The notes beneath the pieces were generated by a model. It did not search any database, was not told the origin of the DNA, and saw nothing but the letters and a program-made list of their open reading frames with translations. This document shows positions 34,731 through 45,865 of a stretch of DNA of 64,000 bases, one piece after another. Both the position numbers and the translations under genes were made by a program. The stretch is taken from positions 124,001 to 188,000 of the forward strand of contig JAKSZP010002683.1 in assembly GCA_022478985.1 (NCBI GenBank), in the 5' to 3' direction. This stretch comes from Massospora cicadina (lineage: Eukaryota; Entomophthoromycota; Entomophthoromycetes; Entomophthorales; Entomophthoraceae). Within the stretch, counting starts at the first letter, position 1, and each line of letters begins with the position of its first letter.

Positions 34731-35330
34731 AGAATGTATCCTCCAACTTCTCTGCGGTATATTCAGGTCTTTCTCGGCATGGTTGGGTATTACCAGCAAT
34801 TTAAACCCAACTTTGCTGGTATGACTGAGCCTTTATTCCACCTATTGCAAAAAGGAGTGCCCTTTGTTTGGGGATCAGCTCAAGAACAGTCATTCAATTC
34901 TTTATGTACTGCTTTAACCAAGGCTCCTGTTCTAATTCATCCCCAGTTTGACAAGCCTTTCTTTTTACATACTGATGCCAGCAGTGTCACTATTGGGGCT
35001 ATCTTATCCCAGTGTGATGAAGAGAAGAATGATCATCCCATTGCTTTCTATAGCAAAACTTTGTCAAAGGCTGAACGGAATTACAGTGTCACTGAGCGGG
35101 AGTGTTTGGCTGTAATATTAGCAATCAAGCACTTCCGTCCCTTCTTATATGGTAACCATTTCACTGTGATTACCGACCATTCATCCTTAAGATGGTTGCA
35201 GAACATGAAGGATCCTGATGGGAGATTGACTATTGGGCTTTAAGGTTGCAAAATTATGATTTTCTCATTTGTTCTTCGTTCAGGTGCTCAACATCAAAAT
35301 GCTGATGGGCTATCCCAATTGCTGTTCTGA
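34731..35330 (+). pseudogene. E5 RNase H
   Basis: Open from 34734 to 35243. FLGMVGYYQQFKPNFA and PLFHLLQKGVPFVWG are the connection region after RT. FLHTDASSVTIGAILSQ, ERNYSVTERECLAVILAIK and FTVITDHSSLRWLQN carry the Asp, Glu and Asp expected of gypsy RNase H. Nearly intact over 169 codons. Confidence 0.9.
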
Positions 35331-35399
35331 TTTTGGAACTAGATAGGGAAGAACGCTCATATAAACTTATTGGATGACCTGAGTTGTGGGATTAAGAAA

Positions 35400-36540
35400 C
35401 AGAAGAGGATCAAGCCTTTCTAAAATCAATTACTAAAGATACTATGATTTGGGATATAGCTTTGTATAAGAAAGTCAGATCCAAGTGGTTGCCCTTTCTG
35501 CATCCCAACTCTAGATTTCACGCTGTAATGGAAGGTCATGAACAAGTTGATCATAGTGGCCTAAAGAAGAATCAAGAATGGTTAAAGACTTAATACTATT
35601 GGAATAATATGGTTGAGTTCATCCAAGAAATCCTTGCCTCATATCTTATTTGTAAATGCCATGGAGCGACTAACCCTACTCTTCAACATCGAGTTATACC
35701 ACCAACTAAGGCATTTGAGATAGTTAGAATTGACGTTGTAGGTCCTTTTCCTCAAGGATTGCATGGACATCAGTATATCATTATGGCTGTCAACCATTTA
35801 ACTAAAATGGGTTGAGGCCATTTCCATTGCTACCCCCTCAGATAAAACTACAGAACAATTCCTATACCAACATATCATTTCTCAACATGGGTGTCCCAAG
35901 GTCCTTATGTCTGATAATGGAACTAACTTCACCTTGCAACTTATACAGGAGTTATCCAAATTATTTAACACTGCTCAGCGATTTGTTGTCCCCTATAATC
36001 CATCTACAAATGAGGCCATTGAACGAGTTAATGGAACCCTAGTCTCAATTCTAAGGAAGATGGCCTCCAATGACCCAACTCGGTGGAATTTTTATTTGCC
36101 TAGTGCCTTGTTTGCTTATCAGATAAGCTATCATCGCATTATCAAGATGTCCCCTTTTAAATGTATATATGGGTGGGATCCTTCAGTTCCTTCTAGTGTT
36201 CAGACAATCCTTGAGGAAAACTTTCCAGAGAATTCTGATTTGATTATGAGGAATTTGGCTGATGAGATTATCTGTCTTCAAGATCAAGCAATGAAATCAA
36301 TTAAAACAACCACTTGAAGAGAGACTCAAAGGTGTAATCAACACAAACCTGCCTTATGTGAATACCAGATTGAGGATTATGTTATGTACTAACATTATTG
36401 GCCTCGTGGACGAACTGAAAAGTTAGGAACTAATTGGTCTGGTCCCTATCAAGTTATTTTTGAAAAGGACTAGAGTACTTGATTGTCATGTTGATATTGG
36501 TATAGTGGTAAATTATATTCATCCTAGGTTTTTAAGAAGT
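35400..36540 (+). pseudogene. E5 integrase
   Basis: A partial zinc domain (GHEQVDHSGLKK; CKCHGAT, where C-x2-C is now C-x-C) is followed by the core: IDVVGPFPQGL (first Asp), a frameshift near 35815, MSDNGTNFT (second Asp) and NEAIERVNGTLVSILRK (Glu). The 136-codon block 35907-36317 covers the latter half. All three D,D-35-E residues survive, but in two frames. Confidence 0.9.
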
Positions 36541-36565
36541 CGCCCTCTACCACTAAAATTGAATC

Positions 36566-36577
36566 CTGAGGGGGAAG
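36566..36577 (+). other. E5 polypurine tract
   Basis: CTGAGGGGGAAG directly before the 3' LTR. Confidence 0.8.
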
Positions 36578-36916
36578 TGTCAGGATTTCGCCAAATTCTC
36601 TTATTTCCAAAAATTACACCCCATCAATTCCCCAGCATCATAGGAAGGAGTGAGCAATATATCTCAATCTATTAAAGTTGATAATCAATATCATCCCAAT
36701 CAACTCTTTGAAGATTCGATTATGCAGATATTAATTTTGCTCTGATAGATTATGAACCATTAAAAAGCCTATAAATATTCCCTCTTTTCGTAATATTAAA
36801 ATAGGTCGAATTATACCCTGTATTTTCATCTAAATTGATTGATTTTTGAAGAATCCACTCAGTGTAACTTCGAGAGTAAACCTGCCCCATTGGAAGTGTA
36901 ATTCAAAACTTCCAGA
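36578..36916 (+). repeat. E5 3' LTR
   Basis: Copy of 33150-33486, TGTCAGGATTTCGC to AAAACTTCCAGA. Confidence 0.88.
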
Positions 36917-37046
36917 TCTTCCAACAATATCCTTGAATTTCATAATACAACACATATTCAAATATCTTGAACTGTGGTATTTTAGCTCATCATTTTTGAT
37001 CAATTTTGTAGAACCAGCTGAGTTCTTGCTCACTGGAGCTTCATGC

Positions 37047-37754
37047 TGCTGGATTCCTCAATGGGTTCTTTAAATTACAAGTAAAATACTAACAAAAAGC
37101 TGTTCTTTTAAGATTTTTATTAGAATTGTAGGAAAAGAATGAAAACTAAACCCTCTCAATATCTGACCAATCAGTAGTTAAACTGTATCAAAGTTTGAAG
37201 GGATTTAATCATAATTTCATAATGGCTTGTTTCAGTCTGAATAAGTAAATATGTACATTCAGCTTATTGAAGCTCAAAATACTCGCCTCACTTTGACTGA
37301 AGGACGGATGGGGAGTTCACTTTTGGCAATATGCACCCATAAGGTAATAATTCAATGAGCTTCAGTCAATCCTCATCAAAGAAAAAAATTTACCTTGGGT
37401 TACCACTGCCACACCTATAAAAGGGGGTGGTCTCCATGTCAGGGCTTAAATGGACCTGGTTCCAGCTGGATAAGTACCATCTGATGGACACCCCAGGGTA
37501 CGCCACGTAGTCAGAGTAATTTGGCTTCTCGATCTTGTTTTGATTTCCTGTGGAGTATTTTAAATTGTGTTACCCCAATTTGCGGGGTTCCACCAAGAAT
37601 CAACCAGGGTCTTTTAGCCAATGAAATTATTATTATTATTATTAAAAATGTTTTATGATCATTGAAAACTTGTAGATGGCTGACATTTCCCCTTTTCAGC
37701 TGATTTTGACCCAAAACATCTCTATTTTGCAGCTGAGAGGGCAAATGTTCAACA
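37047..37754 (-). repeat. E9 3' LTR, minus orientation
   Basis: On the minus strand it starts TGTTGAACATTTGCCC and ends GAATCCAGCA. It is homologous to the solo LTR 3371-4125 and shares with the E6/E7 LTRs the block seen on the plus strand as CCTATAAAAGGG.GG(T) then GGTCTCCA. An (ATT)6 run lies at 37625-37643. Integrase sequence abuts it at 37769, so it is read as the 3' LTR of E9. No clean target duplication was found. Confidence 0.7.
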
Positions 37755-37768
37755 AATGTCATACTTCT

Positions 37769-38660
37769 TCACTTTTTTGTTAATCTAGTAGAGTAAGATT
37801 CATTTTGGAGCAAAAACAGATATGGTGCTAAATTTTTGACAACACTGGGGGTCCATACCAGCAACTGTCTTCTATACATGAAATAGTAAGGGTTGGGACA
37901 GGTTTCATCAATACAGAGTTGGAACAGACTCTTTCCAGTTGTGGAGTGGTAGCTGATGTTATATGCAATCACATTGTTGAGGAAAGGGGTGCTCCAATAT
38001 GACCGCTGGTACATCACAAACTTATAAAACTATGTTCATTAGAGTGTTATTAACGCATTCCACATTTCTGTTAAACTATATTATCAAGGTGTTTTCAGAA
38101 CAGTGTGAATAGCCATCAGGTCATTAAGTTTGGGAATGCCATGCAAAGTAAAGATTGTTCTTGTATATGGGAGAATAGACAGGGGGCAACTGTTTCACCA
38201 AATAATGAACACTATAGTAGCTTTAATAATTGTTATGAATAGGTCCTAGATGGATTGCGCTTCCTCTAACTTTTGTCAGTTGGCCTATAGCTACCATGAT
38301 GTAATTGGAATGGTTTTCCCTGGTATGAAAAAGGCCTAGAACGTCAATGGACATCATGTGACATACAAACTAAGTCTTCACCAGCCATTATGAAGTCTAT
38401 ATTTTGCAAGGGCTTCTCCATCTGAAACTGGTGGCAGCATTATAACTTTAAGGATACCACATTCTCTAGTTTGTATTGTGCCTTTATAAGACTCATTAAC
38501 TTCCTTATACCCCATGCCATAAGCCTTGTGGGCATTAAATTATTAAATTTAGTCACTCTATCCGTCTTATCAAGCTTACGTTGACTTTTTGTGTTTTCTT
38601 TAATATCTCAACATTCTTCCAGAGAATAACTGCCCTCATCTCATTTAGGGAATTTATCAC
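37769..38660 (-). pseudogene. E9 integrase, downstream half of an element split by E4
   Basis: Minus-strand order: AHKAYGMGYKEVNESYKGT (zinc-domain start), MSIDVLGLF with the first Asp, NYIMVAIGQLTK, then VIAYNISYHSTTGKSLFQL (end of core; matches E4 TFAYNISHHTAMGKTPFEL), in the open frame 38017-37769. Frameshifts lie between. The rest of pol is at 46987-48260, beyond E4. Confidence 0.75.
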
Positions 38661-38670
38661 TCATGGCAGT

Positions 38671-39792
38671 TGTTAAAATTTAGGGGCTTCTCTGCTTGTT
38701 AAAAAGTATTAACCCCTAATTGATAACTGCACAGGTTCGATGTGTGCACCCTTTGCATTGTCTTATGATATATGATATATGATTGATAATAGTATGAAGA
38801 CTTTTATCCATAGTTGAATAGATTACTAGTGTTTGTCCAACGCTTGACCAGTATTTCTCCTTGAGTTATTCTAGATTTCATTAATAGGGATTAATACCCC
38901 TTATCCACCTAACTTGATCTATGCTCAGATCCCTAGTTTATGGCCTTTCTTCTGGTGACACAAAGTCGGCAGCAATTCCCATCTCAGCTTAGCTTCTCTT
39001 CTAAGGATCCTTGATTCTTACTCTTTATCCTTTTGAAGAGTTCCAAATTAAAGCACACAACAATAATTACCTGAAGATATATGGAACTAAAACCAATAAT
39101 GAATTCTTCTACTCAGGTTTTTTCATGTATCTGAGGTTTTTCATGTTTTCTATGTGAATTTACAGGGGAATTTATAGAGGGAATTCAGCGCCCAATCCTC
39201 AGTTGGCTCCTCAGACTTGAAACGGCAGCCATTGCTGTTTAAATTACCCTTCATCATCTCATCAGCGAGGGTCTTCCCCATCCTGGTAGGATTCCTTCAT
39301 TAGTCATCCTTGAGACCTAAAACGGAAAGAGTCAAAAAACGTGTTTCTAACATATTCCACTTGATCATACCAAATCAACCATATTTGGAAAGCGACCTGC
39401 TTAGGTAATGGGACTTGTTAACCAATATAACAGGTCACAAACCAACTGATCAATTTCTAGTTGCAGATGGCATCACTCACCTTGCAACTTGCTCCTTAAA
39501 TTCCCAGTCGTTTGGTGATAAAACCTGACCTATCCCAATCAGTACACCAGATAGTTAACCATCACAACTATCAGATGCCCCCATTTTGTTGATAACTCTG
39601 CCTTATGAGATCTTAAGCATCCATCCAGATTGATCCCGAGTAGATCTAAAACAGGAAAATTACCTAAAATCTTCCGAACATTATTAACCCAAAATTGGGG
39701 TCAGCTAATATTTAATTCACTCGCTATCAGGTATTATCCCCTAGTGATCCATGGTAATCTAGACTGCTGGAAAGATGGAAAAAATCCCAACA
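38671..39792 (-). repeat. E4 3' LTR
   Basis: Plus strand TGTTAAAATTT...AATCCCAACA; sense ends TGTTGGGATT and AAATTTTAACA. Shares with the other copy a TGATATATGATATATGATTGAT block (38766-38790 here) and a six-way match to the E2 LTR start. Confidence 0.88.
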
Positions 39793-39806
39793 CATCCCCC
39801 CGCTTG
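39793..39806 (-). other. E4 polypurine tract
   Basis: The minus strand reads AAGCGGGGGGATG immediately before the 3' LTR. Confidence 0.75.
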
Positions 39807-39859
39807 ATTATTTTTCCTGTGAGAATAGGATTGGGATAGGAGAATACACCTTGGACACA

Positions 39860-40240
39860 AGGTCAAATACTTCTTGGGTTGTAATGAAGCACAGTCAATC
39901 TTTACTCAATGCTGCTCAGGACAACCTTCAGCATGCAGTTCTCTTCCTCTTCCTCCTTGCTACTGCCTACTCAGAGTGCAATCCCACAACTTTTTGTTAA
40001 GCCAGGCTGGTCAATTTACTCATGATAATACTGATCCAGAAATTCAGTTTCCTCCCTGTCAGGGCATATGACCTTCTGTCATATTCAGGATTCTTGATCC
40101 AGAATCCTCAATTTACTAATTTTCTTCCTTGTTCTCAACAGGGGATTCTTATTGTCAATGTTCATTTTGTGGCACAATTAAGAATGCTCATTTATATTTG
40201 CTCTTATTATTTTCTCATAGTAACTTCTTAGCTCATATCA
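39860..40240 (+). pseudogene. E4 conserved antisense segment upstream of the aORF
   Basis: Homologous to E2 16685-16353 and located the same way next to the 3' LTR. Shared pieces include AAQDNLQHAVLFLFLLATA and YDLLSYSGFL. Best similarity moves between frames, so indels have occurred or it is not a simple ORF. It ends near TTTTCTTCCTTGTTCTCAAC-AG, which looks like an intron acceptor, though E2 has CTTCTCGTCCTAG at the same place and splicing is unproven. Confidence 0.45.
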
Positions 40241-40332
40241 TTTTTAAATTCTTGGGATAACTTATCTCATTTATTTTGAGATTAATTTTCCAAAATTAGA
40301 GCTTATTTGATTCTGAAGTGCATAATGTTGAC

Positions 40333-40342
40333 TATTATAAAA
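40333..40342 (+). promoter_or_regulatory. Possible TATA element for the E4 antisense ORF
   Basis: TATTATAAAA, 30 bases before the ATG at 40372, in register with TATATAAG of E2. Confidence 0.35.
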
Positions 40343-40371
40343 TTCCAACCTCCCCCTCTTGTCCAGCTCAT

Positions 40372-41520
40372 ATGTCGAATTTGAGTTCTCAGTATCAACA
40401 ACTGCTTGACAGCATGTCTGATAAAGATGTTTGGCTCTTCCAACTGATGAGTCAATCTACGTGATGGAGCCTCTTCTATGGTCCTCCCAGGACTCATACT
40501 CCCAGTCAAGTGCCCATGACCAGTCCTTCCATGGAATTACTGGAAACAGTATCTGTCCCTGACAAAACCAGGTTAGCAATCATTTCAAATGACTTGCAAC
40601 CAATCCTTCCTCTATCTTTAATTCCTGAGTTAGGTTTCAAAACTCTCCTGGATTTGGCTCCATTTGCAGATACTCCTAAAATCATCATTAAATCTCCTGA
40701 AGCAATGCCCTCCACTTTTGATTGATCATTTCTCACTGGATCAGACTTGCCTCTAAAGTTTCTTTTCTGATTCAGCCAGTTTTATAAATTAGCTGTTATG
40801 TCAACTGAATTAGCCATCAGAAACTGTGAACATTTTGTTGCCTCTACACAGAATTGAAGACCTGAGTAACTGAGTCTCTATTCATAGCTCTGAACCCCTC
40901 TAATCTCAAAAGATCCTAGATTGAGACGTTATGGCCTATGCTCTTCGCTTTGCCATCCAAGTTCTTTGAAGTTGGGCCATGAAGCTTCCAGCCTCTCCCA
41001 GCTTCCATCGCTCATTCTGCTTTTGCTTCCAAGAATCACATAACTATCATATTCAGTATGCCATTCAATCCCTGCATAATTATATCGTTTCTGGCATGTC
41101 CCATTGGTACCTTCCCCTGAAGGCTTTGATCAGGGGATGATTTGGCAACCCCCACCTAGTACCCTTGTTCAATGCTGGCCCATATATCCAATGTTCTTGA
41201 CATAGCTTGTTAGCAAGTGCTCAAGACCAATCTTCCAGTTCCCATGCCATATTGGCATTACTCAGGATTATTTGCTGACTGACTCTTCTTGTTCTGTTGC
41301 TCCCCCCAATCCGGGGTATTGTGTTTGGCAAGTACCAACATTTTCATCTCTCTTCCCCTAGTTGCGTTCTCACAGGGTTCAGCCTCCACTCAACATAATT
41401 GCCTTCAAGTAAGTCTAGCACTTGCTAGCGTCCAATCTCACATAGATTTCAACGGTTTGTTCACTTCTACGGCAACACATCATCCCTCCCCAAGAGGTGA
41501 CATAGGCATAATCAAGTTGA
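40372..41520 (+). pseudogene. E4 antisense ORF (aORF), homologue of E2 14965-16115
   Basis: MSNLSSQYQQLLDSMSDKD begins at 40372. The frame runs to 40725 with a single internal stop; that TGA lies opposite CGA (Arg) of E2, a C-to-T change. It includes PELGFKTLLDLAPFAD. A frame change then leads to SLPLVAFSQGSASTQ (in the open block 41289-41573) and LALASV..H.DF.GLF. Codon-by-codon comparison with E2 shows mostly third-position differences (for YQQLL: TAC/TAT, CAG/CAA, CAG/CAA, CTC/CTG, CTC/CTT). Product unknown; no signal peptide or membrane segment stands out in the first 120 residues. Confidence 0.75.
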
Positions 41521-41599
41521 AGATAACCAATAAAAATTATAAAAATATATATCTTTTTTCTGTGCGTTTTTAATAATTTTTTCCCACTATATTTTTATC

Positions 41600-41880
41600 A
41601 ATCTTTTTTACTTCTTCTTTTTCTTATATGGGACATGACCTTCACTTGGTTCAGCGGTCCATCTTTTTTATTCATTTCCCCAAACTAGTTCTGAGGTATA
41701 CTTAGTCCTGCCAGTTTTCTATGGTTTAGAGGTCTTATTTTTTAAGACTTAACCATATAATTTGGTTCAGTGGTCCTTTTTTTGGACTTAACCAAACCAT
41801 CAGGACATACACATCTAAAGGGTTCAGAAGTCCTTTGGGAACACTCTTTTTATTATTTTTTGATCCACTGATTCAAATAT
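41600..41880 (-). repeat. E4 hairpin-prone repeats after integrase
   Basis: Sense units such as GGTTAAGTCC, A-run, GGACCACTGAACC match those at 14630-14860 in E2. At least four degenerate units. Confidence 0.7.
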
Positions 41881-41889
41881 TTAGCATGG

Positions 41890-42900
41890 ACTCAATTTAC
41901 AATCCTTCCATCCAAGAGTTCTTGATGGAATAGACGTCTTTCACTAAATTGGTGATAATCTCAAATGGACCCAACCATAACGCATCTAGCTTGTTTCTTA
42001 TCCTGAAACCATGAACGTTGCATTAGGCAACTTTTTCTCTATTTGGTATTCTGATAAGGCCAGTTGGTTCATATCATCCGCCTTTTTGCATTGATTCTAT
42101 TTCTTCAAGGTTATATCACGTGCTTGCAATTGCATCACAAACTGGATATTCAACAATTCGATCATGTACTGCTTGGTACTCATCCTTAATGTTGGTTCTA
42201 CCATTAAATATAAAATCGTTGGCAACGCTCCTTACTTACATATAGTAACTCAAATGGAGTTTTTCCCATTGCTGTATGATGACTTATGTTGTATGCAAAT
42301 GTCACTGAACTAAAATATGCTCCCCATGCAGAAGTTCTCCCTGCAACCCGCTTCCTCAGCATTGTCGCCAGCTTTCTATTAACCAGCTCTACCAGTTGGC
42401 TCATCTCCGGCTGGTATGGTACAGACACAACTCCTTGGATCCCCATTATCTCATATAATCTTAGGACACATGAGACATGCAATTCGTTCCATCATTGCTC
42501 AATAAGACCTGCAGGCTTCCATGTAGATATACTACTTGATCCAGAATAGACCTTGCAGTGCTTTTAGCGTTTACATTTGCCAGGGACTTCGTTTCAACCC
42601 ATTTTTTCAGATGGTCAATTGCAACTATAATGTATTTAATTCCCCTGTACTCATGGTTAATGGTCACATTATGTCAATGGACACCATATTCCAGGTAATC
42701 CAGGGAGGACCAGTTGATATCTGGTCATGTTCTTGTGAGGCTTGTGCAACTGGCACTCCACACAACAAGCCAGATAATCCGCTACATCTTAGTTGATGGA
42801 CTACCAGTAATAATACTGGCAAATGTGATTGGTCATCTGCATTAAGCCTCTATGCCCAGATAACCTTATGTATGACTTGAACAATAGCCGCTCATTTCAA
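41890..42900 (-). pseudogene. E4 integrase
   Basis: The zinc domain reads NHICQYYYW then CCVECQLHKPHKN, near identical to E2. The core is in open blocks 42667-42461 and 42482-42204: KYIIVAIDHLKKWVE, VLLSNDGTN and TFAYNISHHTAMGKTPFEL. The second catalytic Asp context LLSDNG is swapped to LLSNDG, so the Asp is shifted by one residue. The first-Asp region is broken. Confidence 0.83.
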
Positions 42901-43079
42901 TGGCTTTGGGAATAGTAATTGTTTCTAATTGATCATCTTAAAAACTTGTCCTTCCATGGTCTTAGTGTTTCCATTGCTTTTCTAAGTGCACCTTGGATTT
43001 CTCGGGGCTTGTTCCAAAGTTCTCCTTTGACCATTCTCTGGAATAGCTCATCTGCTTGCTGGTATAACACTTGGACCAA

Positions 43080-43500
43080 GGTTAACCTTGATATGCCATC
43101 CGCATTCTGATGAGAAGCTTCAGCTCTGCGGACTTCTCATATTTGTAGGCCTGTAACTTTATTGCTCATTAGCCAGTCATCCTTCTGGTTCTCTTGAATT
43201 GTGTATAAAATGCGATAAGGAAGTGGTCCATCACCACTTCAAAGTGCGTTTTATGAATATAAACCCAAAAATGTTTACATGTTTTTTACTTCAGGTCATG
43301 CTTGCTCAGTCACTGTGTAATTCCTCTCAGCTGCTGAGATTGTTTGGCTCACATATGCTACCAGATGTTCATCCCTAAGTTCATCCATTTATCTCAGGAT
43401 GGCACCAATTATAATTAATGAAGCATCAGTCTGTATTGAAAATTCTTGGTCAAAATTTTTGATATGACAAAATCAGAAAATCTATTAAGTACTGGCATAG
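43080..43500 (-). pseudogene. E4 RNase H remnant
   Basis: In minus-strand order between RT and integrase: a TDASLIIIGAIL-like block near 43420-43380, EQA-like sequence near 43300, and the end of the domain near 43100 (AEASHQNADGIS). Heavily interrupted; assigned from order and its likeness to E2. Confidence 0.6.
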
Positions 43501-43699
43501 CTCATCAAAAGAACTCTGGGCCTCTTCACTCCAAACAAATCCTTTTTTGGATCCTTCATCAAATGAAAGAGGGACTCAGCAATTCTTGTGAAATTTCATA
43601 TGAATCTTCAATAGTATCCAACCATTCCAATAACCACTTGGATATCTCAGACACTGTTTGGCACAGCCTTCATCCTATGGCCTCAATTTTATAGGCTTG

Positions 43700-44530
43700 C
43701 GGCTGCAGTCCACCAGATTGATAATGAATCCCAGATATTCCAACTCTTTCTTGAAGAAGTTTCACCTCCTTTTCTTGATCTTCAGGTTAGCTGCGGACAG
43801 TCTCTTTAAGACTTCTTCCAAGTGGTGTAAATGGTCAGTAAACGTCCTACTGAACACATCTATATTGTCCAAGTACTCCAGGACGCATGTCAACTTCAGG
43901 GCATTCAATATGGCATCCATGGCCCTCTGGAACGTCGCAGGCACATTACATAGACCTTGGGGCATCCTTGTCAGTTGATACAGCCCCTGCGCGGTGATGA
44001 TCACACATTTCTCCTGGTCTTCCATTTAAAAATTGAATTACTAATATTCTGATATTAGATCCATTGCAGAGAAATACTTTTCTTCTCCTAATCATTATAG
44101 TGCATCATCAATTTGTGGTAGTAGATATGAATCCTTCTTCATTATTTTATTCAGCTTCTGATAATTGATCACCACCTGATTAGAGCCATCCCTCTTCTTC
44201 ACAATTAGGATAGGGCTCGCCTAGGGACACAATGATGGAACTAGAAGCCAATGCTTCACTATTTTACTGATTTCTTTCTCCACTACCACTTTGGCCACCT
44301 TTGACCATCAAATCAGTTTCATTCTTATTGAAAAGTTTTCCCCGATGTCAACTTTGTGAATTACATTTCTCACATATCCTAGATTCTGGTCATCCTGGGA
44401 GAATACTTCCCAATACTTGTTGAATAAATTGAGCACCCTCTCCTGCTGTTTGTCCATCAGCTCTGCGAGTTGCTCCTGATCATCCAATAGATTGCTACTC
44501 CTGGCACACGCTTGCAATTTCCATCTTGGT
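43700..44530 (-). pseudogene. E4 pre-RT linker and reverse transcriptase
   Basis: The open frame 44517-44308 (LLDDQEQLAELMDKQQERV, FNKYWEVFSQDD) is the linker. A damaged motif 1-2 region spans 44290-44040. The open frame 44025-43762 then has CVIITAQGLYQLTRMPQGL, FQRAMDAILNALK and YLDNIDVFSRTF. The second catalytic Asp is Asn, from GAC-AAT. Confidence 0.85.
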
Positions 44531-44559
44531 GAAGGTCCCAGTCATGGAATTTTTAATAT

Positions 44560-44880
44560 TTACAATACAGATGTTTCTTTATATCCATTTCTATATTTTT
44601 TGCAATGGGACTTTAACCTACAATTAGGTTCGGAGGGCCTTTTCCCCTCCTTTTAAACTGGTTCCAAGGTATACTTTGACCTACCAATTTTCATGGTTCA
44701 AAATCTTATTCTCTTTATACTTTTTCATCTAACTTAGTTAAGAGGTTCTCTTTTAGGAATTAACCAAAATAATAGTATATAACCATTTTTTGATTCAGTG
44801 GTCCTCTGAAAACACTGCAACTAATTTCTTTTCTGATACAATACTTTCAGTTTTTAGTATTGACCTTTTTCACTATATGG
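44560..44880 (-). repeat. Extra copy of the hairpin repeats between gag and pol of E4
   Basis: Homologous to 41600-41880 (shared plus-strand runs ATGGGAC, GAGGTATACTT-type and TTCAGTGGTCCT). E2 has no such block between gag and protease. It sits where the gag C-terminus and protease should be, so a rearrangement replaced them. Confidence 0.6.
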
Positions 44881-45817
44881 CCAGCAGCGCTGTTACTTCA
44901 CGTATAGGCAACACTTGCCAACTTTGGCAATACTCACAATGTTTCCATAAAATGGAACTTCAATACTGACTTGGCAATCTTCCAACAGGTCCTAATCTCA
45001 ATTCTTATCTCAGCAACTGATACATGAGACTTCATACCTCACAATATTGTAAATTTCTCATTAATTGGCAGTTCCATTCAATTGCCCTTATCAATTTTCT
45101 TTAAACCTATTTTTGGCATGCGTTGCCATCCAAAACATTTGGAGTAAATCCACTGATGGCTCTGGAAACGATCCCCTAATCAATCAGATTGATATAGCAA
45201 CGTTTAATTTTATTTAATTACATCTTGAATTGATGATCCTTGTCTCCAGCAATTTCTGCCTCATTGATAGGATAATTTTGGGTCAAACAATTCCCTCCGC
45301 TATCCTGGATCTATCATTTCCTTTTTTTACCTTGCACTCTTCATTGTTATTGTATCCTAATACTCTGAATTTATTGCTTTCTGTATCAACTTATCCAATG
45401 TCTCATCTAACACCTCGCTCCTTGGGACTATTTCTAGGTACCTAATATTAACCTGAGTTGGCCCTGCTGTAATTTTTCATCTTAAGCAGATGTCTGGTGG
45501 AGCAGGTTTTCTTTCAGCACTAGACAGCTCCATATCTAGGTTGCAAGTCCTTTACCCTGAATCTTGAGTATTTTCTTTGCCATCATATACCATATGTCAC
45601 ATTCACATGTCTAATTCTTTTGTTCTTTAGTTTGCTTCATTAGTTACTCCACATCTGAGTTGAGTGAATGAAATCAAACCAATCTACTTCACGTTCCATC
45701 TTTAAGAATAAAATCTTCGCAGACTAAATCACACTTTTCCTTTTTCATTGAAGTTACTTTTCTGAGTAAATCATGGCCAAAATTGTAAACATCTTTGACT
45801 GCTTCCTTATATGACAT
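44881..45817 (-). pseudogene. E4 gag N-terminus and unreadable remainder
   Basis: ATG at 45817 opens MSYKEAVKDVYNFGHDLLRKV, whose second half matches E2 NFGNELLGKVNLL; about 45 residues present in E2 between these blocks are missing. From 45600 to 44881 the frames are broken. A piece SRAISGFTPNVLDGN (about 45170) is not recognised. No CCHC knuckle or protease loop was found. Confidence 0.55.
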
Positions 45818-45845
45818 TTTTGATTGGCGTATTCTACTCAACTAT

Positions 45846-45863
45846 CCTCTTTAGTGAGCACCA
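45846..45863 (-). other. E4 primer-binding site
   Basis: The minus strand reads TGGTGCTCACTAAAGAGG, two bases inside the 5' LTR; it differs from E2 at two positions. Confidence 0.82.
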
Positions 45864-45865
45864 AT

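Larger units (their letters stand above)
33150..36916 (+). mobile_element. E5: short Ty3/gypsy element with pol but no gag or protease
   Basis: LTRs of 337 and 339 bp surround only 3.1 kb. Flanks ACTTC (33145-33149) and TCTTC (36917-36921) give a target duplication with one mismatch. After the primer-binding site the interior enters almost at once into the pre-RT linker, then RT, RNase H and integrase. Its frames are the least damaged in the window, with 154-, 169- and 136-codon open blocks. Without gag or protease it could move only with help in trans, if at all. Confidence 0.87.

Noticed and set aside
37020..37045. A plus-strand TTGCTCACTGGAGC resembling the common primer-binding site
   Set aside because: It matches only about half of the site, has no defined LTR directly before it, and an equally weak match exists on the minus strand.
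37625..37643. (ATT)n microsatellite
   Set aside because: A short simple repeat inside the E9 LTR; ordinary.
40140..40176. Intron acceptor in E4
   Set aside because: The pyrimidine tract plus CAG is suggestive, but E2 has a different sequence there and no donor was found, so it is not listed as a splice site.
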